Shown here: positions 5,026-11,985 of the stretch, piece by piece | Layout of the letters: each line of letters opens with the position of its first letter | Position numbering within the stretch: the first letter of the stretch is position 1 | From: Ruminococcaceae bacterium UBA3451 | GTDB taxonomy: Bacteria; Bacillota; Clostridia; Oscillospirales; Acutalibacteraceae | Assembly (NCBI GenBank): GCA_002378845.1 | Contig: DFRY01000071.1 | Coordinates: 3,313-22,432 of the forward strand | Length of the DNA: 19,120 nucleotides | Direction: 5' to 3' | The notes under the pieces: generated by a model | Databases searched by the model: none | Seen by the model: the letters and a program-made list of their open reading frames with translations, nothing else | Told to the model about the DNA's origin: nothing | Position numbers and translations under genes: made by a program

Positions 5026-7713
5026 ATGGCTGAATTGAGACCGAAAATTGTAAAACTGGCAAAGATGGTGGGCGGAATTGCCGGAGCAATAAATAAAATT
5101 GACGAAAATGCGCCCGAGTATTATTCGCTGAACGCCGTTGTCACTGACGACATGGCGGACGTTGCACTTACCATGGGGCTGAGGCAGCCGCGCACCTTGG
5201 AATATGTAACCGATAAATGCGGCAAATCCTCTGAGGAAACCCTCACGCTGCTGAACAAACTGGCGGAAACCGGTGTATGCAAGGTTTGGACGGACGAAAC
5301 GGACGGAAAAGACCGTTACTTTATTAATATTTTTGCGCCCGGCATGCTTGAAATGATGGTAAATAACCGCGAGCAGCTCGAAGAACACCCCGAAATCGGC
5401 AAAGCGTTCGAAGAGTACACCCGCAAGCGCCTTGCGCCGATGGCTGCTCTTTTCCCGGAAGGTCTTGCCATGATGCGCGTCATTCCAGTCGAAAGCGCAA
5501 TCAAGGATATTCCCGGAACAAAACCGTGGGAACGTCTTTCCTATTACCTTGACAAATACGACACGTTCAGCGTGTCGGACTGCTCCTGCCGCCAGTCCCG
5601 CCGTGTGCTGGACGAAGGCTGCGGTCACTTGGAAAAAGACATCTGCGTTCAAATGGGTACCGGCGCCGAATATTACATACGCACCGGCCGCGGACGGCAG
5701 GTCAGCCGGGCGGAAGTGGAAGAAATTTTAAAGTTTGCCGAAGACAACGGCTTAATGCATGAAATGCCCCATACGGACGGTTTAGGGGAATCCGCAGCCA
5801 TTTGCAACTGCTGCAGCTGCGCCTGTTTTTCCATGCGGATTGCAACCCTGTTTAAAACACCGGACGCCATTCGTTCCAATTTCAGCGCCGCAGTCGACCC
5901 AGACAAGTGCGTTGCCTGCGGTCAATGTGTGGAAAACTGCCCCACAAACGCGCTGAAACTTGGTCAGCGGCTTTGCGCCAAAGACGCATTGCCGAAACAT
6001 GCGGAGCACACCGCGCGCGACCATGTTTGGACTGAAAAGAACTGGAATACGGATTACCGTGAAAACCGCGAAGATGTTGCAGACGAAGGGACCTCCCCCT
6101 GTAAAACCGCCTGCCCAGCGCACATTGCCGTGCAGGGGTATATTAAACTGGCGGCACAGGGCCGCTACAGCGAAGCGCTTGAGCTGATAAAAAAGGAAAC
6201 ACCCTTCCCCGCCGTATGCGGCCGCATTTGCCCGCACAGCTGCGAAAGCGAGTGCACCCGCGGGGACATTGACGAGCCAATCGCGATTGATGAGATTAAA
6301 AAGTTTATCGCCGACCGGGAACTTGACAGCGCGACCCGGTACATTCCGCCCATGCGCTATCACCTTGGGAACAAGGTTGCCATTGTTGGAGCCGGCCCGG
6401 CCGGGCTTTCCTGCGCATATTACCTTGCCATTGACGGGTACCGCGTTACGGTTTTTGAAAAGCAGGAAAAACTGGGCGGCATGCTTGCACTAGGCATCCC
6501 CTCGTTCCGTTTGGAGAAAAATATTCTGAATGCGGAAATTGACGTGCGGCGCGAAATGGGCGTCGAGTTTAAAACAGGCGTTGAAGTCGGACGGGATGTT
6601 ACACTGGATTCTCTTCGTCAGGAAGGCTACGAAGCATTTTACCTTGCCGTCGGCGCACAGGGCGGACGCAAGCTGGGAATTGATGGTGAAAACGCAGAGG
6701 GCGTTGTTTCCGGCATCGACTTTTTGCGTGAAGTAAACCTTGGGCACAGCGCAAAACTTTCCGGAAAGGTCGTCGTCATCGGCGGCGGAAACGTAGCCAT
6801 CGACGTGGCACGCACCGCAACACGGGAAAGCGCGGAATCCGTTGCTCTTTACTGTTTGGAAAGCCGCGAGGAAATGCCCGCGCTTGACGAAGAAATTGAA
6901 GAAGCGGAGCGCGACGCGGTTACTTTCCACAACAGCTGGGGCCCGAAAAAGATTCTGACGGAAAATGGAAAAGTTACCGGAGTGGAATTTATGCGCTGTG
7001 TTTCCGTATTTGACAAGGAGCATCGTTTTGCTCCGCAATACAACGAAAATGAAACGATCGTTGTTCCTGCTGACACCGTATTGCTGTCCATTGGGCAGTC
7101 CATTCAGTGGGGTGGGCTCCTTGACGGCAGTCATGTGCAGCTTGGCCGTGGCAACACCGCAAATGCGGACGCTTTGACCCTGCAGACTGAGGAACCAGAT
7201 GTGTTTGTAGGCGGCGACTGTTTTACCGGCCCCAAATTTGCCATTCACGCCATTGCCGCGGGAAAAGAAGGAGCTATTTCCATTCACCGTTTTGTACAGC
7301 CTGGTCAAACGCTGACTTATGGACGTGACCGCCGGAATTACCACGCTTTTGACAAATCCAATGTGGCAGTACCGCTGATCAGCTTTGACAACACACCCCG
7401 TCAGCGGGCAGGCCATTCGCCGGAAAAAACAGGCTGCTTTGCGGACGACCGGCTTACCTTTACGGAAGAGCAGATGAAAAAAGAAACCGAACGCTGCCTT
7501 GGCTGCGGCGCGGTACAGGTGGACAGCTACATGTGCGTAGGCTGCGGCATGTGCACCACTAAGTGCAAATTTGACGCGATTCATCTGGAGCGCCGTTATA
7601 ATTCCGTTCCGGACGTGTATGAAAAGCTCCCCGTCAAAATCGCGGCCAACGCAGTTCGCCGCAGCGGAAAAATTGCCGCGGCTGCGGTAAAAGAGCGGCT
7701 GGGGAAGGAATGA
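5026..7713 (+). CDS. Multidomain Fe-S flavoprotein oxidoreductase (GltD/NfnB-like core with extra Fe-S modules)
   Basis: I start at ATG 5026 (895 residues), ten bases after AAGGG; the in-frame ATG at 5008 has no ribosome binding site. Residues about 30-95 look like a winged-helix-type fold. A cysteine module follows (Cys186, 188, 199, 207 in SDCSCRQSRRV... and the dense CNCCSCAC run at 260-267), then one 4Fe-4S ferredoxin motif (Cys295, 298, 301, 305). Next is the glutamate-synthase small-subunit-like core: Cys359/363 and Cys398/402/406/410 for N-terminal clusters, the FAD fingerprint GAGPAG (455-460), the NAD(P) fingerprint GGGNVA (586-591) and the late FAD motif VFVGGDCFTGP. The C-terminus adds Cys824/827 and a ferredoxin motif at 837-847. 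Such proteins move electrons between NAD(P)H and ferredoxin or a partner enzyme. It sits between hypB (36 bases) and hypA (4 bases), implying co-translation. The physiological partner is unknown. Confidence 0.88.
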   Translation: MAELRPKIVKLAKMVGGIAGAINKIDENAPEYYSLNAVVTDDMADVALTMGLRQPRTLEYVTDKCGKSSEETLTLLNKLAETGVCKVWTDETDGKDRYFINIFAPGMLEMMVNNREQLEEHPEIGKAFEEYTRKRLAPMAALFPEGLAMMRVIPVESAIKDIPGTKPWERLSYYLDKYDTFSVSDCSCRQSRRVLDEGCGHLEKDICVQMGTGAEYYIRTGRGRQVSRAEVEEILKFAEDNGLMHEMPHTDGLGESAAICNCCSCACFSMRIATLFKTPDAIRSNFSAAVDPDKCVACGQCVENCPTNALKLGQRLCAKDALPKHAEHTARDHVWTEKNWNTDYRENREDVADEGTSPCKTACPAHIAVQGYIKLAAQGRYSEALELIKKETPFPAVCGRICPHSCESECTRGDIDEPIAIDEIKKFIADRELDSATRYIPPMRYHLGNKVAIVGAGPAGLSCAYYLAIDGYRVTVFEKQEKLGGMLALGIPSFRLEKNILNAEIDVRREMGVEFKTGVEVGRDVTLDSLRQEGYEAFYLAVGAQGGRKLGIDGENAEGVVSGIDFLREVNLGHSAKLSGKVVVIGGGNVAIDVARTATRESAESVALYCLESREEMPALDEEIEEAERDAVTFHNSWGPKKILTENGKVTGVEFMRCVSVFDKEHRFAPQYNENETIVVPADTVLLSIGQSIQWGGLLDGSHVQLGRGNTANADALTLQTEEPDVFVGGDCFTGPKFAIHAIAAGKEGAISIHRFVQPGQTLTYGRDRRNYHAFDKSNVAVPLISFDNTPRQRAGHSPEKTGCFADDRLTFTEEQMKKETERCLGCGAVQVDSYMCVGCGMCTTKCKFDAIHLERRYNSVPDVYEKLPVKIAANAVRRSGKIAAAAVKERLGKE

Positions 7714-7717
7714 TTCC

Positions 7718-8059
7718 ATGCATGAACTGGGTATTCTCAGCTCGCTTGTTCACACCATAGACGGGATTGTGAAAAAGGAAGGCTTGACCGAAGTCGAAAA
7801 AGTTGTGATCGAGGTTGGCGAACTCTCGGGGATTGTACCGCGTTACCTGGAGCAATGCTATCCGGCTGCGGTGTATAAAACCTTTATGGAGAACACCGAG
7901 CTGGAACTGATTACGGTTCCCGGAATTGTAAAGTGCCGTGAGTGTGAACTGGTTTTTAACGCCGCGGCAAATGACCTTTGCTGCCCGGGCTGCAGCGGTC
8001 AGAATTTTGAAATTCTGGAAGGCAACGATATGGTTGTCAAGGAAATCGTCTGCCGATGA
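7718..8059 (+). CDS. hypA: HypA, nickel metallochaperone
   Basis: HypA binds nickel through its N-terminus and hands it over with HypB during maturation of [NiFe]-hydrogenase, or of other nickel enzymes in some species. The 113-residue length is normal. It begins MHELGILSSL, keeping the invariant His2 nickel ligand and Glu3. The structural zinc site is present as Cys73-x2-Cys76 and Cys89-x2-Cys92 (CREC ... CCPGC), with an extra Cys88 beside it. The ATG at 7718 is four bases after the flavoprotein stop, and GGGGAAGGAA at 7702-7710 supplies the ribosome binding site inside the end of that gene. The pair hypB/hypA is thus split by the flavoprotein, while hypC, D, E and F are not in the window. 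Confidence 0.95.
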   Translation: MHELGILSSLVHTIDGIVKKEGLTEVEKVVIEVGELSGIVPRYLEQCYPAAVYKTFMENTELELITVPGIVKCRECELVFNAAANDLCCPGCSGQNFEILEGNDMVVKEIVCR

Positions 8060-8067
8060 CCGGCAGA
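8049..8067 (+). repeat. Small hairpin at the hypA stop codon
   Basis: TCTGCCG (8049-8055) and CGGCAGA (8061-8067) form a perfect seven-base stem overlapping the hypA stop. A T-run follows only after about ten bases, so it is at best a weak attenuator or an mRNA-processing or stability element before the membrane gene. Confidence 0.35.
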
Positions 8068-8100
8068 ATAAAATAATTTTTCAATGAGGAGGAGTATTCT

Positions 8101-9153
8101 GTGTTCGTGTTTTATGAAGGCATTCCCACCGTATTGGTACTTCTGGTCTGGCTTTGCGTTTTTGCCAGTCTGTTTGTACTGAACGAGGTCGGCCGCCGTT
8201 ACAAATGGGTTGGATTCAGCTTTTTTGTCATTCTGCCCATCGTACTGACCATTCTATGGCTTACCGTGTTCCGCAATACCGCCTATATGGACTGGTTCCA
8301 TCTGGTAAAGGTATATTCATCTACCGCAGGCTGCATCGGCTTTTGGTGCATCCGCCATATCAAAGGGCTTTCGAAAAATAAGATTGCCCTCTGCTTCCCG
8401 CCCCTGATTCTCGCTGTAAATATCTGCGAGGCGGTACTGCGTGACTTTGAAGTCGGCCATTACACCACGCCGGTGGTCGAATATGCCAACAATCAGGTAC
8501 AGTATTACATAGGCGGTTCTTGGAACTATATGAACGGAATCGCGGGTATCCTTAATATTATTACCATTACCGGCTGGTTCGGAATTTGCATCCGTCAGGT
8601 TACTGCCAAGGATAAAAGCCGTGATATGCTTTGGCCGGATATGCTTTGGTTCTGGATTGTAGCGTATGATCTTTGGAACTTTGCTTACACTTACAACTGC
8701 CTGCCCACCCACGCGTGGTACTGCGGTTTTGCGCTTCTTCTCGCCCCCACCCTGTGCGCTTTTACCGTTGGAAAGGGTGCCTGGTTACAGCACCGCGCCC
8801 AGACTTTGGCTTTATGGTGCATGTTTGCACAGACTTTTCCCGCGTTTCAGGACGCAAGCCAATGGATGGTACAATCCACAGCCAGCCATTCCATTGCACA
8901 GGCTGCCATTAAGCAGGGGCTTCTCGCTCCGAACGGGTACACCATGAATGCCGCTCCCGGCATCTATACGGTTGCATCCGCTTCGCCTGACACCACCGCC
9001 CTATTTATCGTGAGCCTTTTGGCGCTGCTTTCCAATGTGGCTGTATTGATCTTTATGATCGTCCGTATTGTAAAGACCAAACGCAACCCGTACACTTCGG
9101 AGCTTTATTCCGACCTTTCAGCACACGGCAAAATCAAAAAGCTTGCCGCGTAA
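8101..9153 (+). CDS. DUF5692-like integral membrane protein
   Basis: This is a 350-residue polytopic membrane protein starting at GTG 8101, ten bases or so after GAGGAGGAG. Hydrophobic helices are visible at about residues 5-27, 35-58, 62-82, 95-112, 140-162, 175-192, 203-222 and 298-324, with a basic C-terminal tail (SAHGKIKKLAA). It is unusually rich in tryptophan and aromatic residues, notably in the segment around residues 180-210 (DMLWFWIVAYDLWNFAYTYN, then CLPTHAWYCG). That segment also holds His, Cys and Asp residues that could bind a metal or cofactor. I recall this family as DUF5692, of unknown function; the name is not certain. It is the last gene of the hypB operon, 41 bases after hypA, and is followed by a terminator. 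A link to nickel or redox metabolism is suggested only by the neighbourhood. Confidence 0.75.
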   Translation: MFVFYEGIPTVLVLLVWLCVFASLFVLNEVGRRYKWVGFSFFVILPIVLTILWLTVFRNTAYMDWFHLVKVYSSTAGCIGFWCIRHIKGLSKNKIALCFPPLILAVNICEAVLRDFEVGHYTTPVVEYANNQVQYYIGGSWNYMNGIAGILNIITITGWFGICIRQVTAKDKSRDMLWPDMLWFWIVAYDLWNFAYTYNCLPTHAWYCGFALLLAPTLCAFTVGKGAWLQHRAQTLALWCMFAQTFPAFQDASQWMVQSTASHSIAQAAIKQGLLAPNGYTMNAAPGIYTVASASPDTTALFIVSLLALLSNVAVLIFMIVRIVKTKRNPYTSELYSDLSAHGKIKKLAA

Positions 9154-9193
9154 TTACCATACATTAAATAATACTCTGCAGTTTTATAGCCAA

Positions 9194-9222
9194 AAAAGCC
9201 AGCGCATAATGCGCTGGCTTTT
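9194..9222. terminator. Bidirectional terminator between the hypB operon and araC-type gene
   Basis: AAAAGCCAGCGCA (9194-9206) and TGCGCTGGCTTTT (9210-9222) pair over 13 bases around a three-base loop. T-runs are present on both strands, including six T on the minus strand, so it ends both convergent transcription units. Confidence 0.92.
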
Positions 9223-9253
9223 GTTATGTATAGGTATTAAAATAACCGCACTG

Positions 9254-10456
9254 TCATAATGACGGGCGGGCGCTTTTTCGGTACTCATTCGGTGAAATCT
9301 GAAGGAACTGCTTAAACACCGTACAATAGTAGCTTTGATTGCAGAAGTGATAAAAGCTTGCAATGTCAGCAATTTCATAATCCGTATAGGCAATGAAATA
9401 AGTGGATTCCTCTATTCTGCGCCGCGCGATGAAATCGGTAAGCGAACAGCCAACTTCTTTTTTGAATATGCTGCTTAAATAATTCGGGTGCACATATGCA
9501 TGCTTTGCAATGTCCGCCAGGCTTAGCTTTTGCGTCAGGTTGTTGTTAATGTACTGCAGTGCGGCAAAAACGGGGTGCGAGTATTTTGCGGAAGTTTTCT
9601 CCCTTGTCAGCTTAATAAACTCTTTTAACATTTCCTGCTCAAAATTTCGTACTTCGGTAATGCTGTTCATTTTTTCAATTTGCTGAATAAATGTATCGCT
9701 GTAGGTAAATGCGATGTCCGGGAACACGCCGGCTTCAATTACCGCGCGTGTAAAAAAGGAACAGGAACAGATAATGGAATTCTTCAGGGAACGCAGCGGG
9801 TCTTTCGCCAAAACAGCACGGTTCAGCAGATTAATTTCCATCAGCGTGTTTAGCGCGCCGTCAATGTCGTATATCTTAATTTGGTTCACAATCTTTTTCT
9901 CCAAGAAAAAAGGCGGATGCGAAAACATTTTCTCCTGATTTTTATGGGTGTTCTGAAAATACTCCTGAATAAAGCCGACTTCTTTTCCGACCGGAATTGG
10001 GTCCGGCGCTTTACTTGTATTTTTCGCGCTGAACAGGGTGGAAATCATTTTCCCGCAATAGTAATACGTTTGCGGTGAAATTTCAGGAATACTTTGATAA
10101 TAGGTTTCGAGCTTTTGCTTTAGTTTAATGGGAATTTTCTCGCTTTGAATCATATTCACAATCATTCCGTCCCGCACCGGCTCGGTTAAAAAAGGCCCCG
10201 CCGCGACAACATATGTATCGTCAAATACATACACAATAAAAAGCTCGCCGTACTCGCTGGAAAGGTACTGCACGGTGTTGTATTCGTGCGGGCCGTACTG
10301 CACATGCAGCGCGGGTTCCCCCGTAATAATGTGTGCCGACGTCACTAAGCCCTCGGGAAACGACTGCTCTATCTGGCCATTCTTCAATACACTGATGGGA
10401 AATTGAGCTGCGTAATAAAAAACCTTCACTTGTTCCGATAAATCAAATTCGAGCAT
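9254..10456 (-). CDS. AraC-family transcriptional regulator of the adjacent disaccharide operon
   Basis: This is a 400-residue cytoplasmic regulator. The C-terminal ~100 residues hold two helix-turn-helix units. The first is in LSLADIAKHAYVHPNYLSSI, followed by FKKEVGCSLTDFIARRRIEES. The second is in YEIADIASFYHFCNQSYYCT, followed by VFKQFLQISPNEYRKSA; this is the classic AraC pattern. The N-terminal ~290 residues are not the cupin seen in AraC itself. They begin with a mixed alpha/beta segment (IITGEPALHVQYGPHEYNTV, then GELFIVYVFDDTYVVAAGPF) resembling the PocR/PAS-like ligand modules of some Firmicute regulators, followed by a helical linker. It is transcribed divergently from the sugar transport and phosphorolysis operon, the usual arrangement for an activator with its target. 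An inverted repeat in the shared 156-base region overlaps its own -10 box. The inducer is presumably the transported disaccharide. Confidence 0.92.
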   Translation of the reverse strand: MLEFDLSEQVKVFYYAAQFPISVLKNGQIEQSFPEGLVTSAHIITGEPALHVQYGPHEYNTVQYLSSEYGELFIVYVFDDTYVVAAGPFLTEPVRDGMIVNMIQSEKIPIKLKQKLETYYQSIPEISPQTYYYCGKMISTLFSAKNTSKAPDPIPVGKEVGFIQEYFQNTHKNQEKMFSHPPFFLEKKIVNQIKIYDIDGALNTLMEINLLNRAVLAKDPLRSLKNSIICSCSFFTRAVIEAGVFPDIAFTYSDTFIQQIEKMNSITEVRNFEQEMLKEFIKLTREKTSAKYSHPVFAALQYINNNLTQKLSLADIAKHAYVHPNYLSSIFKKEVGCSLTDFIARRRIEESTYFIAYTDYEIADIASFYHFCNQSYYCTVFKQFLQISPNEYRKSARPSL

Positions 10457-10500
10457 AATTCACACCGGATTACATTAATTTTAGATAAGTTTTTGTATCT

Positions 10501-10528
10501 TATTAAGATTATAACACTAATCTTAATA
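10501..10528. promoter_or_regulatory. Inverted-repeat operator candidate in the araC/sugar-operon intergenic region
   Basis: TATTAAGATT (10501-10510) and AATCTTAATA (10519-10528) are perfect 10-base inverted arms with an eight-base spacer. The repeat covers a minus-strand TATAAT (10513-10508), so binding would also affect the regulator's own promoter. Confidence 0.55.
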
Positions 10529-10536
10529 TTTTGAAA
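10508..10536 (-). promoter_or_regulatory. Candidate promoter of the AraC-family regulator
   Basis: On the minus strand a perfect TATAAT (10513-10508) follows a poor -35 (TTTCAA, 10536-10531) at 17 bases. The start point would be near 10501, about 45 bases before the start codon. On the plus strand only TAATAT/TATAAG (10558-10566) is seen without a -35, which would fit an activator-dependent promoter for the sugar operon. Confidence 0.45.
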
Positions 10537-10612
10537 TACGGATTTGCTTTTTTACGTTAATATAAGATCATTCTCAATGGGCGTATAAAACTAATCTAGG
10601 AGGATTGTATTC

Positions 10613-11881
10613 ATGAAAAAAGCAATCGCGGCATTTCTGGCAATTGCCATGGCAGCCGGTATGACCGCCTGTGCAGGTCAGGCGGCAAGTTCCTCAAAAG
10701 CAGCCGACGCGGTAAGCCAGGCAGCAGCCGAATCAAAAGCAGACGCGGCGCCAGCCGGACCGGTTACCTTAAAATTCGGTGCGCAGGCAGATTCCACCCC
10801 CGCCACACAGGCTGTGGTTGACGCATTTAACTCGTCACAGACAAAGTACAAAGTAGAGTGGGAACAGTTTACAAACGATTCCGCACAAATGCATGACCAG
10901 CTTTTAACTTCCCTTTCCTCCGGTTCTTCCGATTATGACGTAATTTCGCTGGATGTAGTATGGGCAGGCGAATTCGCCGCGGCCGGTTACCTTTCCCCAC
11001 TGGATGTCAAAATGAGCGAAGCGAGCTACAAAAAGACAGATTTTAACAAGGGCTCCATGGACTCCGGTAATTACCAGGGCAAACAGTACACCCTGCCGTT
11101 CTTCCCCGATGTTGCCATGCTGTATTACCGTTCCGACATCGTTTCGAAAGAGGACGGCGAAAAGCTTATCAGCGGCAGCTATACATATGATGACCTTCTG
11201 CAAATGGCAACAAAATACAAGGGCCAGAAAGGTACTGCTGACGGCTTTGCCTTCCAGGCAAAACAATATGAGGGCCTAACCTGCAATGCAAATGAATTCA
11301 CCGGAAACTTCAAGGACATTAAAGGCGGACTTCAGATTATGAATAAATTCATTACATCCAAGGTTGCCCCATCCGATGTTCTGAATTACAACGAAGGTTC
11401 TACCGATGCCAGTTTTAAAGATGGCAAAAGCGTATTTTCCCGCAACTGGCCGTATCAGTACGGTTTAATCAACGCCGGGGATGTGGCTGTGAAAACAGAA
11501 CAGGTCGGAATTGCCCCGCTGCCTGAAGGCGGCTGTGTTGGCGGCTGGCTGCTTGGCATGAACGCAAAGTCAAAGAATGCGGACGGAGCATGGGAATTTA
11601 TTAAGTTCCTTGCAGGGCCGGACGGACAGAAGATTATGTCCACAAAGGGCTCGTACCTGCCGGGTTACAACGCGGTAATGAAGGATGAAGAAGTCATTAA
11701 GGCAAATCCGCTGCTCACCATGGAAGGCTTCCAGAAAGCGCTGAACACCACCATTGCAAGACCGGTTTCCGCACAGTACTCCAAAACGAGCGACACCATC
11801 CAGATTAACATTCACAAATATCTTTCCGGCAGTCAGGACATTGACGCGACCGAAAAGGCTGTACAGGACGCATTGAAATAA
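10613..11881 (+). CDS. ABC transporter sugar-binding lipoprotein (SBP family 1)
   Basis: This is the extracellular solute-binding lipoprotein of a carbohydrate ABC importer. The 422-residue protein starts at ATG 10613 after AGGAGG. A lipoprotein signal peptide is clear: positively charged MKK, a hydrophobic stretch, then the lipobox MTAC with Cys20 as the lipidated residue. An Ala/Ser/Lys-rich linker (residues 21-50) tethers the domain. The mature part has the family-1 pattern: VTLKFGAQADSTPATQAVVD near the start, YDVISLDVVWAGEFAAAGYL for the first lobe, KQYTLPFFPDVAMLYYRSDI at the hinge, and GGWLLGMNAKSKNADGAWEF in the second lobe. Together with the MalF/MalG-type permeases and GH65 enzyme, an alpha-glucosyl disaccharide is the likely ligand. 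A terminator directly follows, which would give more binding protein than permease. Confidence 0.93.
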   Translation: MKKAIAAFLAIAMAAGMTACAGQAASSSKAADAVSQAAAESKADAAPAGPVTLKFGAQADSTPATQAVVDAFNSSQTKYKVEWEQFTNDSAQMHDQLLTSLSSGSSDYDVISLDVVWAGEFAAAGYLSPLDVKMSEASYKKTDFNKGSMDSGNYQGKQYTLPFFPDVAMLYYRSDIVSKEDGEKLISGSYTYDDLLQMATKYKGQKGTADGFAFQAKQYEGLTCNANEFTGNFKDIKGGLQIMNKFITSKVAPSDVLNYNEGSTDASFKDGKSVFSRNWPYQYGLINAGDVAVKTEQVGIAPLPEGGCVGGWLLGMNAKSKNADGAWEFIKFLAGPDGQKIMSTKGSYLPGYNAVMKDEEVIKANPLLTMEGFQKALNTTIARPVSAQYSKTSDTIQINIHKYLSGSQDIDATEKAVQDALK

Positions 11882-11888
11882 ATTTGGT

Positions 11889-11922
11889 AGGCGTGCACCA
11901 AAACTGATGCACGCCTTTTTTG
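11889..11922 (+). terminator. Intercistronic terminator/attenuator after the binding-protein gene
   Basis: AGGCGTGCA (11889-11897) and TGCACGCCT (11908-11916) pair over nine bases and are followed by a T-run. It lies inside the operon, so it probably acts as a partial terminator that lowers downstream expression relative to the binding protein. No clear new promoter was seen in the ~70 bases before the next gene. Confidence 0.8.
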
Positions 11923-11985
11923 TATTACAGGATTTACATGTTTGTTACACTTCCCACAGATTTCTGAGATTGTGAGGTTTTTTCT

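Noticed and set aside
4582..5652. A 356-codon minus-strand open frame across hypB and the start of the flavoprotein gene
   Set aside because: It runs antisense through two well-supported genes and their junction, has no recognisable family features and is composed of frame-shadow residues.
6490..7719. A long open frame (over 400 codons) on the minus strand opposite the flavoprotein gene
   Set aside because: It is an antisense shadow of a GC-biased real gene. It shows no domain motif and no ribosome binding site, while the plus-strand frame has full Fe-S, FAD and NAD(P) motifs.
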